A stretch of DNA of 64,000 bases. Origin: an uncultured Clostridia bacterium (GTDB lineage: Bacteria > Bacillota > Clostridia > Christensenellales > Borkfalkiaceae). This document shows positions 44,826-53,561 of this stretch, one piece after another. Positions within the stretch are counted from its first letter, which is position 1. Each line of letters begins with the position of its first letter. A program made the position numbers and the translations under genes. The DNA lies in contig CALVUR010000007.1 in assembly GCA_944363645.1 (NCBI GenBank), positions 30,015 through 94,014 on the forward strand, written 5' to 3'. The notes beneath the pieces were generated by a model. The model did no database searches, had not been told where the DNA came from, and saw only the letters and a list, made by a program, of their open reading frames with translations.

Positions 44826-45014
44826 CACTTTTTGTGCGTTTTACAAAATTTTTTTCAAATTTAAGGGCGACTTTGTTATTTAAAGGCAAAAAAAGCTACT
44901 TATTATATAAATAATGAAAAGGGGGGCAAAAGGTTTATATAAAGGGTAATGTTTATATAAAGAATGTTTTTTAAAGGGAATAAAATGGGAAGGGGCATAA
45001 AAAAGGGTACAAAA

Positions 45015-45040
45015 AAAGCGGTGAATTTTCACCGCTTAAT
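45015..45040 (-). terminator. Terminator of the large surface-protein gene
   Basis: AAGCGGTGAA and TTCACCGCTT form a 10-bp stem with T-run on the minus strand, 20 bases past the stop of the surface-protein gene. The 44763-45014 stretch otherwise holds only the SPFH promoter and a duplicated GTTTATATAAAG. Confidence 0.88.
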
Positions 45041-45058
45041 TTTTAATTTACTTTACAA

Positions 45059-47995
45059 TTAGATATTGTTTTCCGGGTTATCATAATCGTAAGGTTTTTC
45101 TTCTTCAGCTTGTTCAGCCTCTTTTTGTGCCTTTTCTGCTTCTAACTTAGCACGTTTTGCCTTATTTGCGTTGATCAAATCTTGTGTTCTTTGACGGCTA
45201 TCACGGTTATAGAAGTTTGTGGTAGCAACTTGAACTTTTTTATTTTTCTTAACAAGAAGTCTAACAACTACAACAACCAAAACAAGAACTAAAACTACAG
45301 CAATGATGATTGAAGTAATTTGAAGTGCAACGTTTGGTGCATTTTCAGGTGTAGTTTCTACGTCGGTAGAAGAATCTACGCTTGAAGAAGAATCGTCAGT
45401 AGAAGTTGTTTCGTCGATATAAAGTGGAGCGTGAATTGTTTCAAATGAAGCAATAATTGAAGCACCCTTTAAATATTGTGTATAAACAACTTGTGGTTCG
45501 TAAACTCTTTGGTATGTTACTTCTTCGCCGTTTGCGTTAGTAGTTGTTACGGTAGAAGTAGCCCTTGTGTGTTCAACAACTCTTATATCAGCGTTTGAAG
45601 CGCCAAAGTCAGCATCAAGTTTAGCCTTAATGTTTGCAAGGTTTACATTTGTTTGAACTTCAACTTTGTTGAATAAAACTGTGCCTTGACTTTGAACAGC
45701 ACCGTCCCTTGAACCATTCCAAAGTTCAACCCTGTAAGTAATGTCTTCGTCGCCGGTTGTAACAACAAAGTTTACAGTAACCCACTTATCAGCAGCGGTT
45801 GGTTGGTTCATGTTGGTAACATCAACATAAAGTTGTTCTTCGTTTACTTCCAAAACGCCAAAGTAAGAAAGTGGGTCAGCGTTTGCCAAGTAAACATAAG
45901 CGGTTGCACCTTCAAGTACTTTAACTTGAACGGAAACAAGGTTTGTTGTATTTGCGCTAAAGGTAAGTTGTGAACCTAAATAGCCGTAAGATGTTGCGGC
46001 AGTATTTTTAATAACGAGTGGCTGAATGGTTGTTTCGCCAGCTAAACCTAAGATGGCATCCTTTTCAGCATCAGTCAACATTGTGTAAGTTGTTACATAT
46101 TTGCTATTTGCAACGCCTGAAACAACGTTAGCATCGGTATAAGCATTTTGTGTACCGCCAACCATAGTGTGTTCACCAACAACGCCGGTGTAATCTGTTA
46201 CGCCTTGTGCCAAGTTTGTCTTAATGGTTGTGCTTGTTGCGTGTGTAGCGTTAAATGCAAAGTCTTCAGTTTCTTCTTCTGGTTTTTCAGGACCGTTAGG
46301 ATATTCATAACCTAAAGTGATTGTAGACTTATAATCAGCTTCAGAAGAAACGATGTTATATTCGTTTTCTGGTAATGTTCTTTCGTTAAAGCCTGTAAAT
46401 AGGGCATAACCTTGTGTTAAGTTATAGTTAGAAGCATCAAATACATTGTCTGTTGGACCAAGTGTAAACTTAAAGCGGATGTATTTTGATGTACCAAGGT
46501 CGTTAGAAACAAATACGCTTACCTTTTTCCAAACATTTTGTTTTTCGTCGGTAGAGTAGGTGTTATAATCGGTTGCAACAGCAACTGTGCCATAAACAGT
46601 GCTACCATCGCTTGAAACTTCTTCAACTTCAATTTTTGCACCAGGTTGACCTGTAATTGCAACGTCAACATTTGTCATAAAGTTGAATTGCTTAAATGCG
46701 CCGTCTGCTATTTCAATTACGTTTGAAGTGATAGAATAACTTGATGGATTTGCTAATTTGATGTAAGCAGTCTTTGCCTTTTCGCCGTATGGATTAACAA
46801 CGCCGTCAATGGCTAATGTGTCAAATTCAGCAATACCAGCAGTTGCGCCTGTTAAATAATCTTCACCGTGTTGATAAACCTTGTTGTAATCACCTGTATA
46901 AGTGTTTTCAAAAGGTGTTGATTCCATTAAGTGTGAGTAAATATATTTAACTGTTGTTGCGTTGCCGTCATCGTTTGCAACATAGGTGTTTTCAAATTGT
47001 GAAACTTTTAATGTATCAGCTTCAACGGTTTCGCCGGTACTATCAAATAAGGAATAAACATTGGTATTAGCAACGTCAGCGGTTTCTGTTTCAAAAGTTT
47101 CCTTATCAATTTCTTCAAAGTGGATTTCGTCAAAGTAAGCAAAACCTTCAACGTATTCAGCCCTATAAGTGTCAGAACCAAAGCCAAGACCAACAGTTAC
47201 AGTAAATGTTGATTTGCAATAGTCGCTTGTTTCAAGGTAAATTACGTAATTTGCCCAAACACCGTTTGTGTTGATGTTCTTTAAAACGAAAGGACTTCTT
47301 GAAGAAGAAAGGTTGTTGTTTACACTAATGTAAGCGCCGTAAGGTTGGTTTTGTTGAAGACTCTTTAAATCTTTTGTGTTTACCCAAACGGAAAGTTTAG
47401 CGTAACCTGTTGTGGTTGATAAAGAAGATGAAGATACAAACTTTTGTGCAGTACCTCTACCAGCAACACTTGAAACGTTGTGGATCATTAAAATCTTATC
47501 ACCGCTTGTTACAAGTTTGTCTTCGTTGGGATTTTCTTCAAAAGTTTCTTCGTCAAACACATATCTTTCGCCACCAAGACCGTAAAATTCAGGTGTTTTT
47601 GGGTTCCAGAATTTGTCGCCGTCTTTCGGGAAGTTGTTTGATTCAGCAATCTCATTGTAAGCCTCGTCTTCAGTATTGATGATACCAGAGTTTTTGGTTG
47701 AAGAAATTGCTGATGTAGAATAACTGTTATCACGATATCTTGTCCAGTTAATACCTGTGTATACCGGATAGGTTACCTTATCACCAGAAGTACCAAACTC
47801 AAAGTCGCCGTTTTTGATGACTTGATAGTCAGTTGCAGTAACGGTTTCTTCCTTATCGTCATCACCACTTGATGTGCTCGAGCTTTCACTTGAATTTACG
47901 CCACATGCTACGCAAAACGCAAGGCAAATTACCAAGGTCAAAGTAGCAAATAGCTTCACAAATTTTTTCAAGTCAAACTTTTTGATGTTGTTCAT
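45059..47995 (-). CDS. Large cell-surface protein with signal peptide and C-terminal membrane anchor
   Basis: A 978-residue exported protein I cannot name. N-terminal signal (KLFATLTLVICLAFCVACGV) with an atypical lipobox CVAC, then a Ser/Thr/Asp-rich spacer. The body is rich in Thr, Asn and aromatic residues and beta-strand-like, opening with VIKNGDFEFG, a motif seen in galactose-binding/CBM-like domains. Near the C-terminus a Ser/Thr/Asp linker leads to a hydrophobic helix (SIIIAVVLVLVLVVVVVRLL) and a cytoplasmic Lys/Glu-rich tail of about 75 residues with possible coiled coil. It could bind polysaccharide or be a sensor/scaffold. Monocistronic, with its own terminator. Confidence 0.75.
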   Translation of the reverse strand: MNNIKKFDLKKFVKLFATLTLVICLAFCVACGVNSSESSSTSSGDDDKEETVTATDYQVIKNGDFEFGTSGDKVTYPVYTGINWTRYRDNSYSTSAISSTKNSGIINTEDEAYNEIAESNNFPKDGDKFWNPKTPEFYGLGGERYVFDEETFEENPNEDKLVTSGDKILMIHNVSSVAGRGTAQKFVSSSSLSTTTGYAKLSVWVNTKDLKSLQQNQPYGAYISVNNNLSSSRSPFVLKNINTNGVWANYVIYLETSDYCKSTFTVTVGLGFGSDTYRAEYVEGFAYFDEIHFEEIDKETFETETADVANTNVYSLFDSTGETVEADTLKVSQFENTYVANDDGNATTVKYIYSHLMESTPFENTYTGDYNKVYQHGEDYLTGATAGIAEFDTLAIDGVVNPYGEKAKTAYIKLANPSSYSITSNVIEIADGAFKQFNFMTNVDVAITGQPGAKIEVEEVSSDGSTVYGTVAVATDYNTYSTDEKQNVWKKVSVFVSNDLGTSKYIRFKFTLGPTDNVFDASNYNLTQGYALFTGFNERTLPENEYNIVSSEADYKSTITLGYEYPNGPEKPEEETEDFAFNATHATSTTIKTNLAQGVTDYTGVVGEHTMVGGTQNAYTDANVVSGVANSKYVTTYTMLTDAEKDAILGLAGETTIQPLVIKNTAATSYGYLGSQLTFSANTTNLVSVQVKVLEGATAYVYLANADPLSYFGVLEVNEEQLYVDVTNMNQPTAADKWVTVNFVVTTGDEDITYRVELWNGSRDGAVQSQGTVLFNKVEVQTNVNLANIKAKLDADFGASNADIRVVEHTRATSTVTTTNANGEEVTYQRVYEPQVVYTQYLKGASIIASFETIHAPLYIDETTSTDDSSSSVDSSTDVETTPENAPNVALQITSIIIAVVLVLVLVVVVVRLLVKKNKKVQVATTNFYNRDSRQRTQDLINANKAKRAKLEAEKAQKEAEQAEEEKPYDYDNPENNI

Positions 47996-48180
47996 GTCTC
48001 ACCTTTATATGTCAATTTTATTTTGCCTATTAACTAGCAGTCTAAATTATACAATACTTAAAAATAAAAATCAATTATTTAAAGCACTTAATCAAGAAAA
48101 TAATGGGAAAATTCGCTCGCAATATATAAAATATTACTATTAACTATAATAATTAGCCCCAAATTCCACATTTTAGTAGT

Positions 48181-48546
48181 ATGAATCAAAAATCTAAACA
48201 CTGGCTTTTAATACTAACAGGCGCATCCGCCGGGCTTATAAACGGCTTTTTCGGTGGGGGCGGCGGTATGGTTATTGTACCACTTCTTATGTGCGTTTGT
48301 GCATTTTTGCGTAAGTCTGCCCACGCAACCGCTTTATGCGTTATGCTTCCTATCTCAATCGTTTCCGCAATAATTTACGCAATCAACGGCAGCTTCGATT
48401 TCAATCTTATTTTACCCGTTACAATCGGCTTTACGATAGGTGGCATAATCGGTGCTTTGCTTTTAAACAAACTCAACGAAAAATGGATAAAGTACGCTTT
48501 CAGCATCATTATTTTGGTCGCCGGCATTAAATTACTGTTTTTTTAA
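48181..48546 (+). CDS. Half-size TauE/SafE-family membrane protein A
   Basis: A 121-residue protein with about four hydrophobic segments. The opening LLILTGASAGLINGFFGGGG and GGMVIVPLL are the conserved start of TauE/SafE (sulfite/organosulfonate exporter) proteins, which usually have eight segments in about 250 residues. A second half-size member lies 377 bases downstream, so the two may form a heterodimer. A partial repeat core is translated here (AGLINGFF). No ribosome site is evident. Substrate unknown. Confidence 0.82.
   Translation: MNQKSKHWLLILTGASAGLINGFFGGGGGMVIVPLLMCVCAFLRKSAHATALCVMLPISIVSAIIYAINGSFDFNLILPVTIGFTIGGIIGALLLNKLNEKWIKYAFSIIILVAGIKLLFF
48231..48246 (+). repeat. Partial repeat core inside the TauE/SafE half A
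   Basis: CGGGCTTATAAACGGC: only ten core bases match, and the family motif AGLINGFFG explains the sequence, so this may be chance. Confidence 0.3.
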
Positions 48547-48724
48547 AATTTGTGGTAAGTTAAAATAGTTAAGTTGCAATGCGCACACTTTTGGTTTTCA
48601 AAGTCGGTAAGATAAAATGATTAAAATAGGGGACGGCGGTTATGTGATTTTGTTATTTTTTTTGGCGTTTTTAAGCCCAAAAATAAGGGCTAAATAAAAA
48701 AGCAAAATTAGCCCCAAAAATATA

Positions 48725-48761
48725 AAAAATAGGGCTATAAGCCCGTTATCGCCACTTTTTT
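48725..48761 (-). repeat. Dispersed repeat copy 21
   Basis: AAAAATAGGGCTATAAGCCC then GTTATCGCCACTTTTTT, in the 377-base gap between the two TauE/SafE halves. The same gap also holds a GGGCTAA/TTAGCCC hairpin (48687-48714); nothing else is recognised. Confidence 0.9.
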
Positions 48762-48923
48762 TGATTAAAATATGATATAAATTTATAAAATTTTACCAAC
48801 TAAAAGGCTCTTTTTTATTATTAAATAATGAAAGGCGGTTTTTAGATGGTTTTGTTTTGTTTTTAACTTTTCGCACGTTTAAGCGGGTGATTTTAATAAA
48901 GGAAAAAGATTTAAAATTTACAT

Positions 48924-49322
48924 ATGAAAGATTTTTTAATATATCTACTTTGTGGACTTTCCGCTGGCATACCGGGTGGTATGGGCATGGGCGGTGGCAC
49001 ACTTTTAATTCCCATTTTAACCATATTTTGTAATGTAGAACAGCGTCTTAGTCAAGAAGCCAATTTGGTCAGTTTTATCCCTATGGCAATCATTGCCGTT
49101 ATCATACATTTTAAAAATGGGCTTGTCAAAAAACAAGGGCTTCTTACCTTAATTTTACCTGCACTTATTTTTGCAATCGGTGGTGGACTTATTACAAAAT
49201 TTATCGATAGTCAAATTTTAAAACGCATTTTTGGTGGTTTTTTAATCGCAACTTCGGTTTTTGCTTTTTTAGCAGACAAACTCAAAATCGGCGTAAATAA
49301 GCCGAAAAACGAAGAAAATTGA
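48924..49322 (+). CDS. Half-size TauE/SafE-family membrane protein B
   Basis: A 132-residue protein with about four hydrophobic segments: LLCGLSAGIPGGMGMGGGTL and LIPILTIF at the N-terminus are the family opening. LVSFIPMAIIAVIIHFKNG follows. It resembles half A in motif but not closely. The short hydrophilic C-terminus ends KLKIGVNKPKNEEN. Small TauE/SafE proteins in adjacent pairs are known in Clostridia. Physiological substrate unknown. Confidence 0.82.
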   Translation: MKDFLIYLLCGLSAGIPGGMGMGGGTLLIPILTIFCNVEQRLSQEANLVSFIPMAIIAVIIHFKNGLVKKQGLLTLILPALIFAIGGGLITKFIDSQILKRIFGGFLIATSVFAFLADKLKIGVNKPKNEEN

Positions 49323-49513
49323 TTACAAATCACAAAATTAACACACAACCTTTTGTTAAACTTGCACAACTTTTCAAATGAATAAAATAATTAAAAACAA
49401 CTAATAATTAAGTTTAATATACCAAAAATATGTAAATATTTACTTATAAGGCAAAATATATCCAATTAAATCGTTAGAAAATAGAAAATATTGCACAAAT
49501 ATTAAAATTATTA

Positions 49514-49542
49514 TGGAAAAGTTTTAAAATAGGTGTTATAAT
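49514..49542 (+). promoter_or_regulatory. Candidate ppx promoter
   Basis: A perfect TATAAT (49537-49542) with a weak -35 (TGGAAA, 49514-49519) at 17 bp. It lies 77 bases before the ppx start. The rest of the 297-base gap is AT-rich. Confidence 0.55.
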
Positions 49543-49619
49543 TTACACGGATAAGATTTTTTTTGAGGTATTATATATAAATCCTATTGTCAGGGCTAAA
49601 AAATTAAAGGACGATTGAA

Positions 49620-51134
49620 ATGGAGAAAATTGGTATTATTGACCTCGGGTCAAATTCGGCAAGATTAGTTATTGTCGAAATGCTCGGTGACGGACATTTC
49701 ATGGTCATCGATCAGATTAAAGAGAGCGTAAGATTAGGTCAGGACATGGAAAGGGATGGTTTTTTAAAACCACAACGAATTTCTGAAACAATGAAGACCT
49801 TAAAGATGTTCCGCAAACTATGCGATGCTTACGGTATTGAAAGAATTATTGCCGTGTCAACCGCAGCGGTTCGTCGTGCCAAAAATCAACGCAGTTTTTT
49901 AGATGAAGTTGCCAATAACTGCGGTATAAAATTAAAAGTTTTATCCGCTGAAGAAGAGGCAATGTATGTTTATCGTGGTATCATAAACACTATGGACATA
50001 CCTAAGGGGCTTATCGTTGAAGTATCTGGTGGCAGTACAAAGATTATTTATTATAATCGTCGCAACTTGTTAAACTTTGCCACATTACCCTTTGGCGCAA
50101 TCACTTTGACCGAACTTTTCGCAAACGACGGTTTAACCAGTAAAGAACAGGCTGAAAAAGTTGAAAAGTTTTTCGACCAACAACTTCAGGCTATCGATTG
50201 GCTTAAAGAACTTGATCCCGAAACTCAACTTATTTTGGTGGGCGGTTCGTTTAGAAGTTTAGGCAGAATCAGCAAACTTATGCACAAAAGCCCACACACC
50301 ATCGTTCATAATTATCATATCGCTTCTGATGAGTTTGATTCAATTTACAACAAACTTGCCAGCATGGAACTTGATAAAAAGAAACGTATCAAGGGCGTAT
50401 CAAGCGCACGTGCAGACATTTTACCATCAGCACTTGCCGCTGTTAAACCTTTCTTTGCAAGGTGTGGATTTTCTGAAGTCGTTATTTCAGGTTGCGGTCT
50501 GCGTGAAGGCATTATGTTTAACTACGCAATGCCCACCACTTTTGAAAAACCAATCTCTGACGTACTTGCATACAGTTTAAAAACGCTTGTTAAATATTAC
50601 CACTGCAACGAAAACCACGTTGACCAAGTTTTAAATCTTTGTGTTCAACTATTCAAGCAGTTAAGGGTATTGCACAAATTCCCACGTCAATATTTGCGCA
50701 TTTTAAAAGTTGCAGCAATGTTACACGACTCAGGTACAAGCATTAAATATTACGATTATCAAAAACACTCGGCATACATTATTTTAAATTCTGCACTTTA
50801 CGGCATCTCTCAAAGGGAAGTTGTCTTGGCTGCTTTGGTAACTTCCGTTTATAAAACAGACGACTTTTCTATGAGCGAACTTGTTAAGTATAAAGAATTT
50901 ATCACCGAAGAAGATGTTGAAGTAATTCGCAAACTCGCAATCATTTTGCGTATCGCCGAATCTTTAGATAGAAGTATGGCAGGCTCTGTTGAAGGCATAT
51001 CTTGCGATATTTTGGGCGATTCAGTTATTATGAAGACCGAATTAAAAGGCGATGCTTCGCTCGAAATTAAAGAGGCAATGACCGCGTCACAAGATTTTAG
51101 ACGCATCTTCAAGAAAAATCTTGACATTTTATAA
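49620..51134 (+). CDS. ppx: Ppx/GppA family phosphatase
   Basis: Exopolyphosphatase or pppGpp phosphatase. The ASKHA-fold N-terminal half has IGIIDLGSNSARLVIVEM (phosphate loop 1), AVSTAAVRRAKNQ, and VEVSGGSTKIIYYN. The C-terminal half (about 320-500) is an HD-like helical domain with AAMLHDSGTSIKYYDYQKHS. Length of 504 matches long-form Ppx. AAAGGA precedes ATG. It could degrade polyphosphate or alarmone; sequence alone does not settle which. A strong terminator follows. Confidence 0.92.
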   Translation: MEKIGIIDLGSNSARLVIVEMLGDGHFMVIDQIKESVRLGQDMERDGFLKPQRISETMKTLKMFRKLCDAYGIERIIAVSTAAVRRAKNQRSFLDEVANNCGIKLKVLSAEEEAMYVYRGIINTMDIPKGLIVEVSGGSTKIIYYNRRNLLNFATLPFGAITLTELFANDGLTSKEQAEKVEKFFDQQLQAIDWLKELDPETQLILVGGSFRSLGRISKLMHKSPHTIVHNYHIASDEFDSIYNKLASMELDKKKRIKGVSSARADILPSALAAVKPFFARCGFSEVVISGCGLREGIMFNYAMPTTFEKPISDVLAYSLKTLVKYYHCNENHVDQVLNLCVQLFKQLRVLHKFPRQYLRILKVAAMLHDSGTSIKYYDYQKHSAYIILNSALYGISQREVVLAALVTSVYKTDDFSMSELVKYKEFITEEDVEVIRKLAIILRIAESLDRSMAGSVEGISCDILGDSVIMKTELKGDASLEIKEAMTASQDFRRIFKKNLDIL

Positions 51135-51197
51135 TTTTAAAGTAAATCAAACTATAATCACTTTCAAAATTTTCTTATCGTAAAAGTTTTGAAATAA

Positions 51198-51227
51198 AAA
51201 AAGCCCGAAAAACTTCGGGCTTTTTTG
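51198..51227. terminator. Bidirectional terminator between ppx and the YegP-domain gene
   Basis: AAAAAAGCCCGAA-AAAC-TTCGGGCTTTTTT, 13-bp symmetric stem between two converging genes. Confidence 0.95.
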
Positions 51228-51240
51228 TTTTGTTAAATTA

Positions 51241-52221
51241 TTATTCGTCTTGTTTAACTTCAATTACGGCAGTTTTTGCAAACCGTTTAACCGATTCAAT
51301 GGCGTTTTCGCATACCGCTTTAGAAGAATATCCTTCGCTTATGCAAAGCAACCTTGTTGAAGAAGAGTAAAGTTTGAAAAAGTAATTGCCGTTTTTGTCA
51401 ACTGAAATTGCAAAGTTGTTTTTAAAGATATTGTTTTTCAAAGTTTCAATACCGCTCTTTACGCCTGATAGGGCAGTGTATGTTTCACTTCTTAACAAAA
51501 CTTCGCCGTTAGATGCAACAAGTTTTGCTGCAAACTTACCATCTTCTTTAAAAATAAGCCATTTGCCGGAATACTTAACTGAAGATTGATACTTGGTGTT
51601 TTCATTTCTTCTTGGGCGGAATTTGTCATTGCCGTTCTGCGTTTTTTGCGCTTGAACTTTTTTATTTTGAGCGTTTTTTTCTTCTGCACTCTTTGCTTGT
51701 GCAGGCTTTGTTTGCGCTTTTACTTGCGCCTTAGGTTGCTCAACTTTTTGTTGCTCTTTTTCATCAACTTTTTCGCTTTCAGTTTGCTCATTTTGCTCGT
51801 TTTCGGGCTTATAGGCGGACTTTTCTTCAACCTTCTCGGTTTTTTCGTCCACAACTTCACCGCTATTTTCACCATTATTTTCTTGTGTTTCAACGGTTAC
51901 ATCAGTCTTATTTTCAGTCTCGACTTGAGCATTTTCTTGTGCTTCAGCTTCTTGCTTTTTAAGTTCTGCTTCCTCATTTTCACGCTTTGTCTGTTCGTTA
52001 AGTTCGGGGTTTAGGAACAAATCGTTTTGTGATTCATCGTGTGGAAGTTGCGCTAAAGCATTGCTTGCTGCCTCAATTTCAGCCTTGCGTTGGCGTTTTC
52101 TTACTATCGTTTTTCTTGCGATTGCAATTACGATAATTAAAACCAAGCAAACAGCCAAAACTGCAACAGTGGTGTAAAATAAGTTTGGGTTATCTTTAAA
52201 ATACTGAATAAATTTGTCCAT
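51241..52221 (-). CDS. Membrane-anchored YegP/DUF1508-domain protein
   Basis: A 326-residue protein. An N-terminal membrane helix (about 9-31) is followed by a basic patch and a long Glu/Gln/Lys-rich disordered linker (about 60-215), then two DUF1508 (YegP) units: SGKWLIFKEDGKFAAKLVAS and NNFAISVDKNGNYFFKLYSS. The domain's function is not established. ATG 52221 is preferred since GAGGTGA lies just upstream; an earlier start adds six residues. The linker contains a partial repeat copy read backwards (EKSAYKPEN). Convergent with ppx. Confidence 0.82.
   Translation of the reverse strand: MDKFIQYFKDNPNLFYTTVAVLAVCLVLIIVIAIARKTIVRKRQRKAEIEAASNALAQLPHDESQNDLFLNPELNEQTKRENEEAELKKQEAEAQENAQVETENKTDVTVETQENNGENSGEVVDEKTEKVEEKSAYKPENEQNEQTESEKVDEKEQQKVEQPKAQVKAQTKPAQAKSAEEKNAQNKKVQAQKTQNGNDKFRPRRNENTKYQSSVKYSGKWLIFKEDGKFAAKLVASNGEVLLRSETYTALSGVKSGIETLKNNIFKNNFAISVDKNGNYFFKLYSSSTRLLCISEGYSSKAVCENAIESVKRFAKTAVIEVKQDE
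51803..51825 (+). repeat. Partial repeat (GCGGAC subtype) in the YegP-gene linker
   Basis: TCGGGCTTATAGGCGGACTT: the left part of the core (CGATAA) is missing but eleven core bases and the subtype right flank match. Encodes SAYKPE on the minus strand. Confidence 0.6.
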
Positions 52222-52253
52222 ATAATCACCTCGTAACAAATATTTTAACTTAT

Positions 52254-52271
52254 TTTGACTATTTAGTCAAA
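52254..52271. promoter_or_regulatory. TTTGACT-ATTT-AGTCAAA palindrome in a divergent promoter region
   Basis: A 7-bp perfect inverted repeat between the divergent YegP and FAD-oxidoreductase genes. It resembles the palindrome before glgC (1328-1341). It could be an operator or overlapping -35 boxes. Confidence 0.3.
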
Positions 52272-52346
52272 TAAAAAGTTAAAATTGTAGAGTTTTTAAT
52301 AAAAATGTGTTAAAATAAATGGGTAAATAAACGCAAGGGGTGTAAT

Positions 52347-53561
52347 ATGGTTTATCCCGTAATCATAATAGGTGGCGGTTTTTCAGGCTTAATTCTTGCC
52401 AACCAACTTCAAAAGGACGGCATCAATTATTTATTGCTTGAAAGAAACGACCGTTTGGGCAAAAAAATACTCGCAACCGGCAATGGTAGGGGCAATATTT
52501 CTAATGAAGATTTATCCCTTAATCACTATCACAGCCAAAACCAATCATTTTGCGATTATGCAATAAAAACCTTCGATAACGGGCTTATAGGCGGGTTTTT
52601 TAGTGAAAAGGGCATACTTTTGACAAGCGAAAACGGTAGGCTTTATCCACTTTCAAAACAAGCAAACGCCATTTTAGATTGTTTAAGACTTTCCATTTTA
52701 GAAACCAATTATAGGTTAAATAGTTACGTCAAAGACATTACCCATAACGGCAAAACTTTTGAAGTCATCACGGCAGATAATAAGTATTACGCACAAAAGG
52801 TTGTACTTGCGGTTGGCGGTAAGTCAGCATCCCACTTTGGCACTGACGGCTCAAGTTACAAACTCGCCCAAAAGTTTGGCCATAAACTTACTAAACTGTA
52901 TCCGTCCCTTGTCCAACTTACCACAAATAAAGAAAGCGTAAAGGGTTTAAAAGGGGTAAAAGAAAACGCAAAAGTTACGGCTTTTGACGGCGAAAAAATG
53001 CTTACATCTACCTATGGCGACATCTTGTTCACCGATAATGGCGTAAGCGGTAACACCATTTTTTACCTTTCCGCTTACTTATCTGGCGCAAAAAATCCTT
53101 ATGTTTCGATAGACTTTTTATATCAAGCCGACATAAAAGAGTGCAAACAAAGCCTTATTTCACGCAAAAACGCATTTAAAACGCTCACAGCGGATACATT
53201 TTTATCTGGGCTTGTGCACAGCCGTATAAGCCAAAAGGTGGCAAAGTCCGTTTTAGGTGAAGATTACAACAAGTTGCAGTATAATGACTTGACCGATAAA
53301 GATATCGATAAACTAATTTACGCACTTAAAAACACAAAAATTACAATCACCGGTGATACCGGGTTTAATAACAGCCAAGTTACAAAGGGCGGTATTGATA
53401 CACTTGACATAGACTATATGACAATGCAAAGCAAACTTTGTAAAAATTTATACCTTTGTGGCGAGGTTTTAGATGTAGACGGCGACTGCGGTGGTTACAA
53501 CCTTCAATGGGCGTTTTCGTCCTCAATGTGCGCCTATAGGTCGATTAAAGGTGATTTATGA
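52347..53561 (+). CDS. HI0933/BaiN-like FAD-dependent oxidoreductase
   Basis: A flavoprotein of 404 residues. Dinucleotide-binding motif VIIIGGGFSGLILANQL at the N-terminus, then ERNDRLGKKILATGNGRGNISN, which is the HI0933 family signature, and C-terminal GEVLDVDGDCGGYNLQWAFSS. Members are annotated as aminoacetone oxidases or BaiN-type enzymes; the substrate is unsettled. A translated repeat copy gives FDNGLIGGFFSEKG. Its end overlaps the next FAD gene by 4 bases, so the two flavoproteins are probably coexpressed. Confidence 0.9.
   Translation: MVYPVIIIGGGFSGLILANQLQKDGINYLLLERNDRLGKKILATGNGRGNISNEDLSLNHYHSQNQSFCDYAIKTFDNGLIGGFFSEKGILLTSENGRLYPLSKQANAILDCLRLSILETNYRLNSYVKDITHNGKTFEVITADNKYYAQKVVLAVGGKSASHFGTDGSSYKLAQKFGHKLTKLYPSLVQLTTNKESVKGLKGVKENAKVTAFDGEKMLTSTYGDILFTDNGVSGNTIFYLSAYLSGAKNPYVSIDFLYQADIKECKQSLISRKNAFKTLTADTFLSGLVHSRISQKVAKSVLGEDYNKLQYNDLTDKDIDKLIYALKNTKITITGDTGFNNSQVTKGGIDTLDIDYMTMQSKLCKNLYLCGEVLDVDGDCGGYNLQWAFSSSMCAYRSIKGDL
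52573..52600 (+). repeat. Dispersed repeat copy 22, inside the HI0933-like gene
   Basis: TCGATAACGGGCTTATAGGC then GGGTTTTTT. Translated as DNGLIGGFF. Right flank is a GCGG-subtype variant. Confidence 0.9.
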
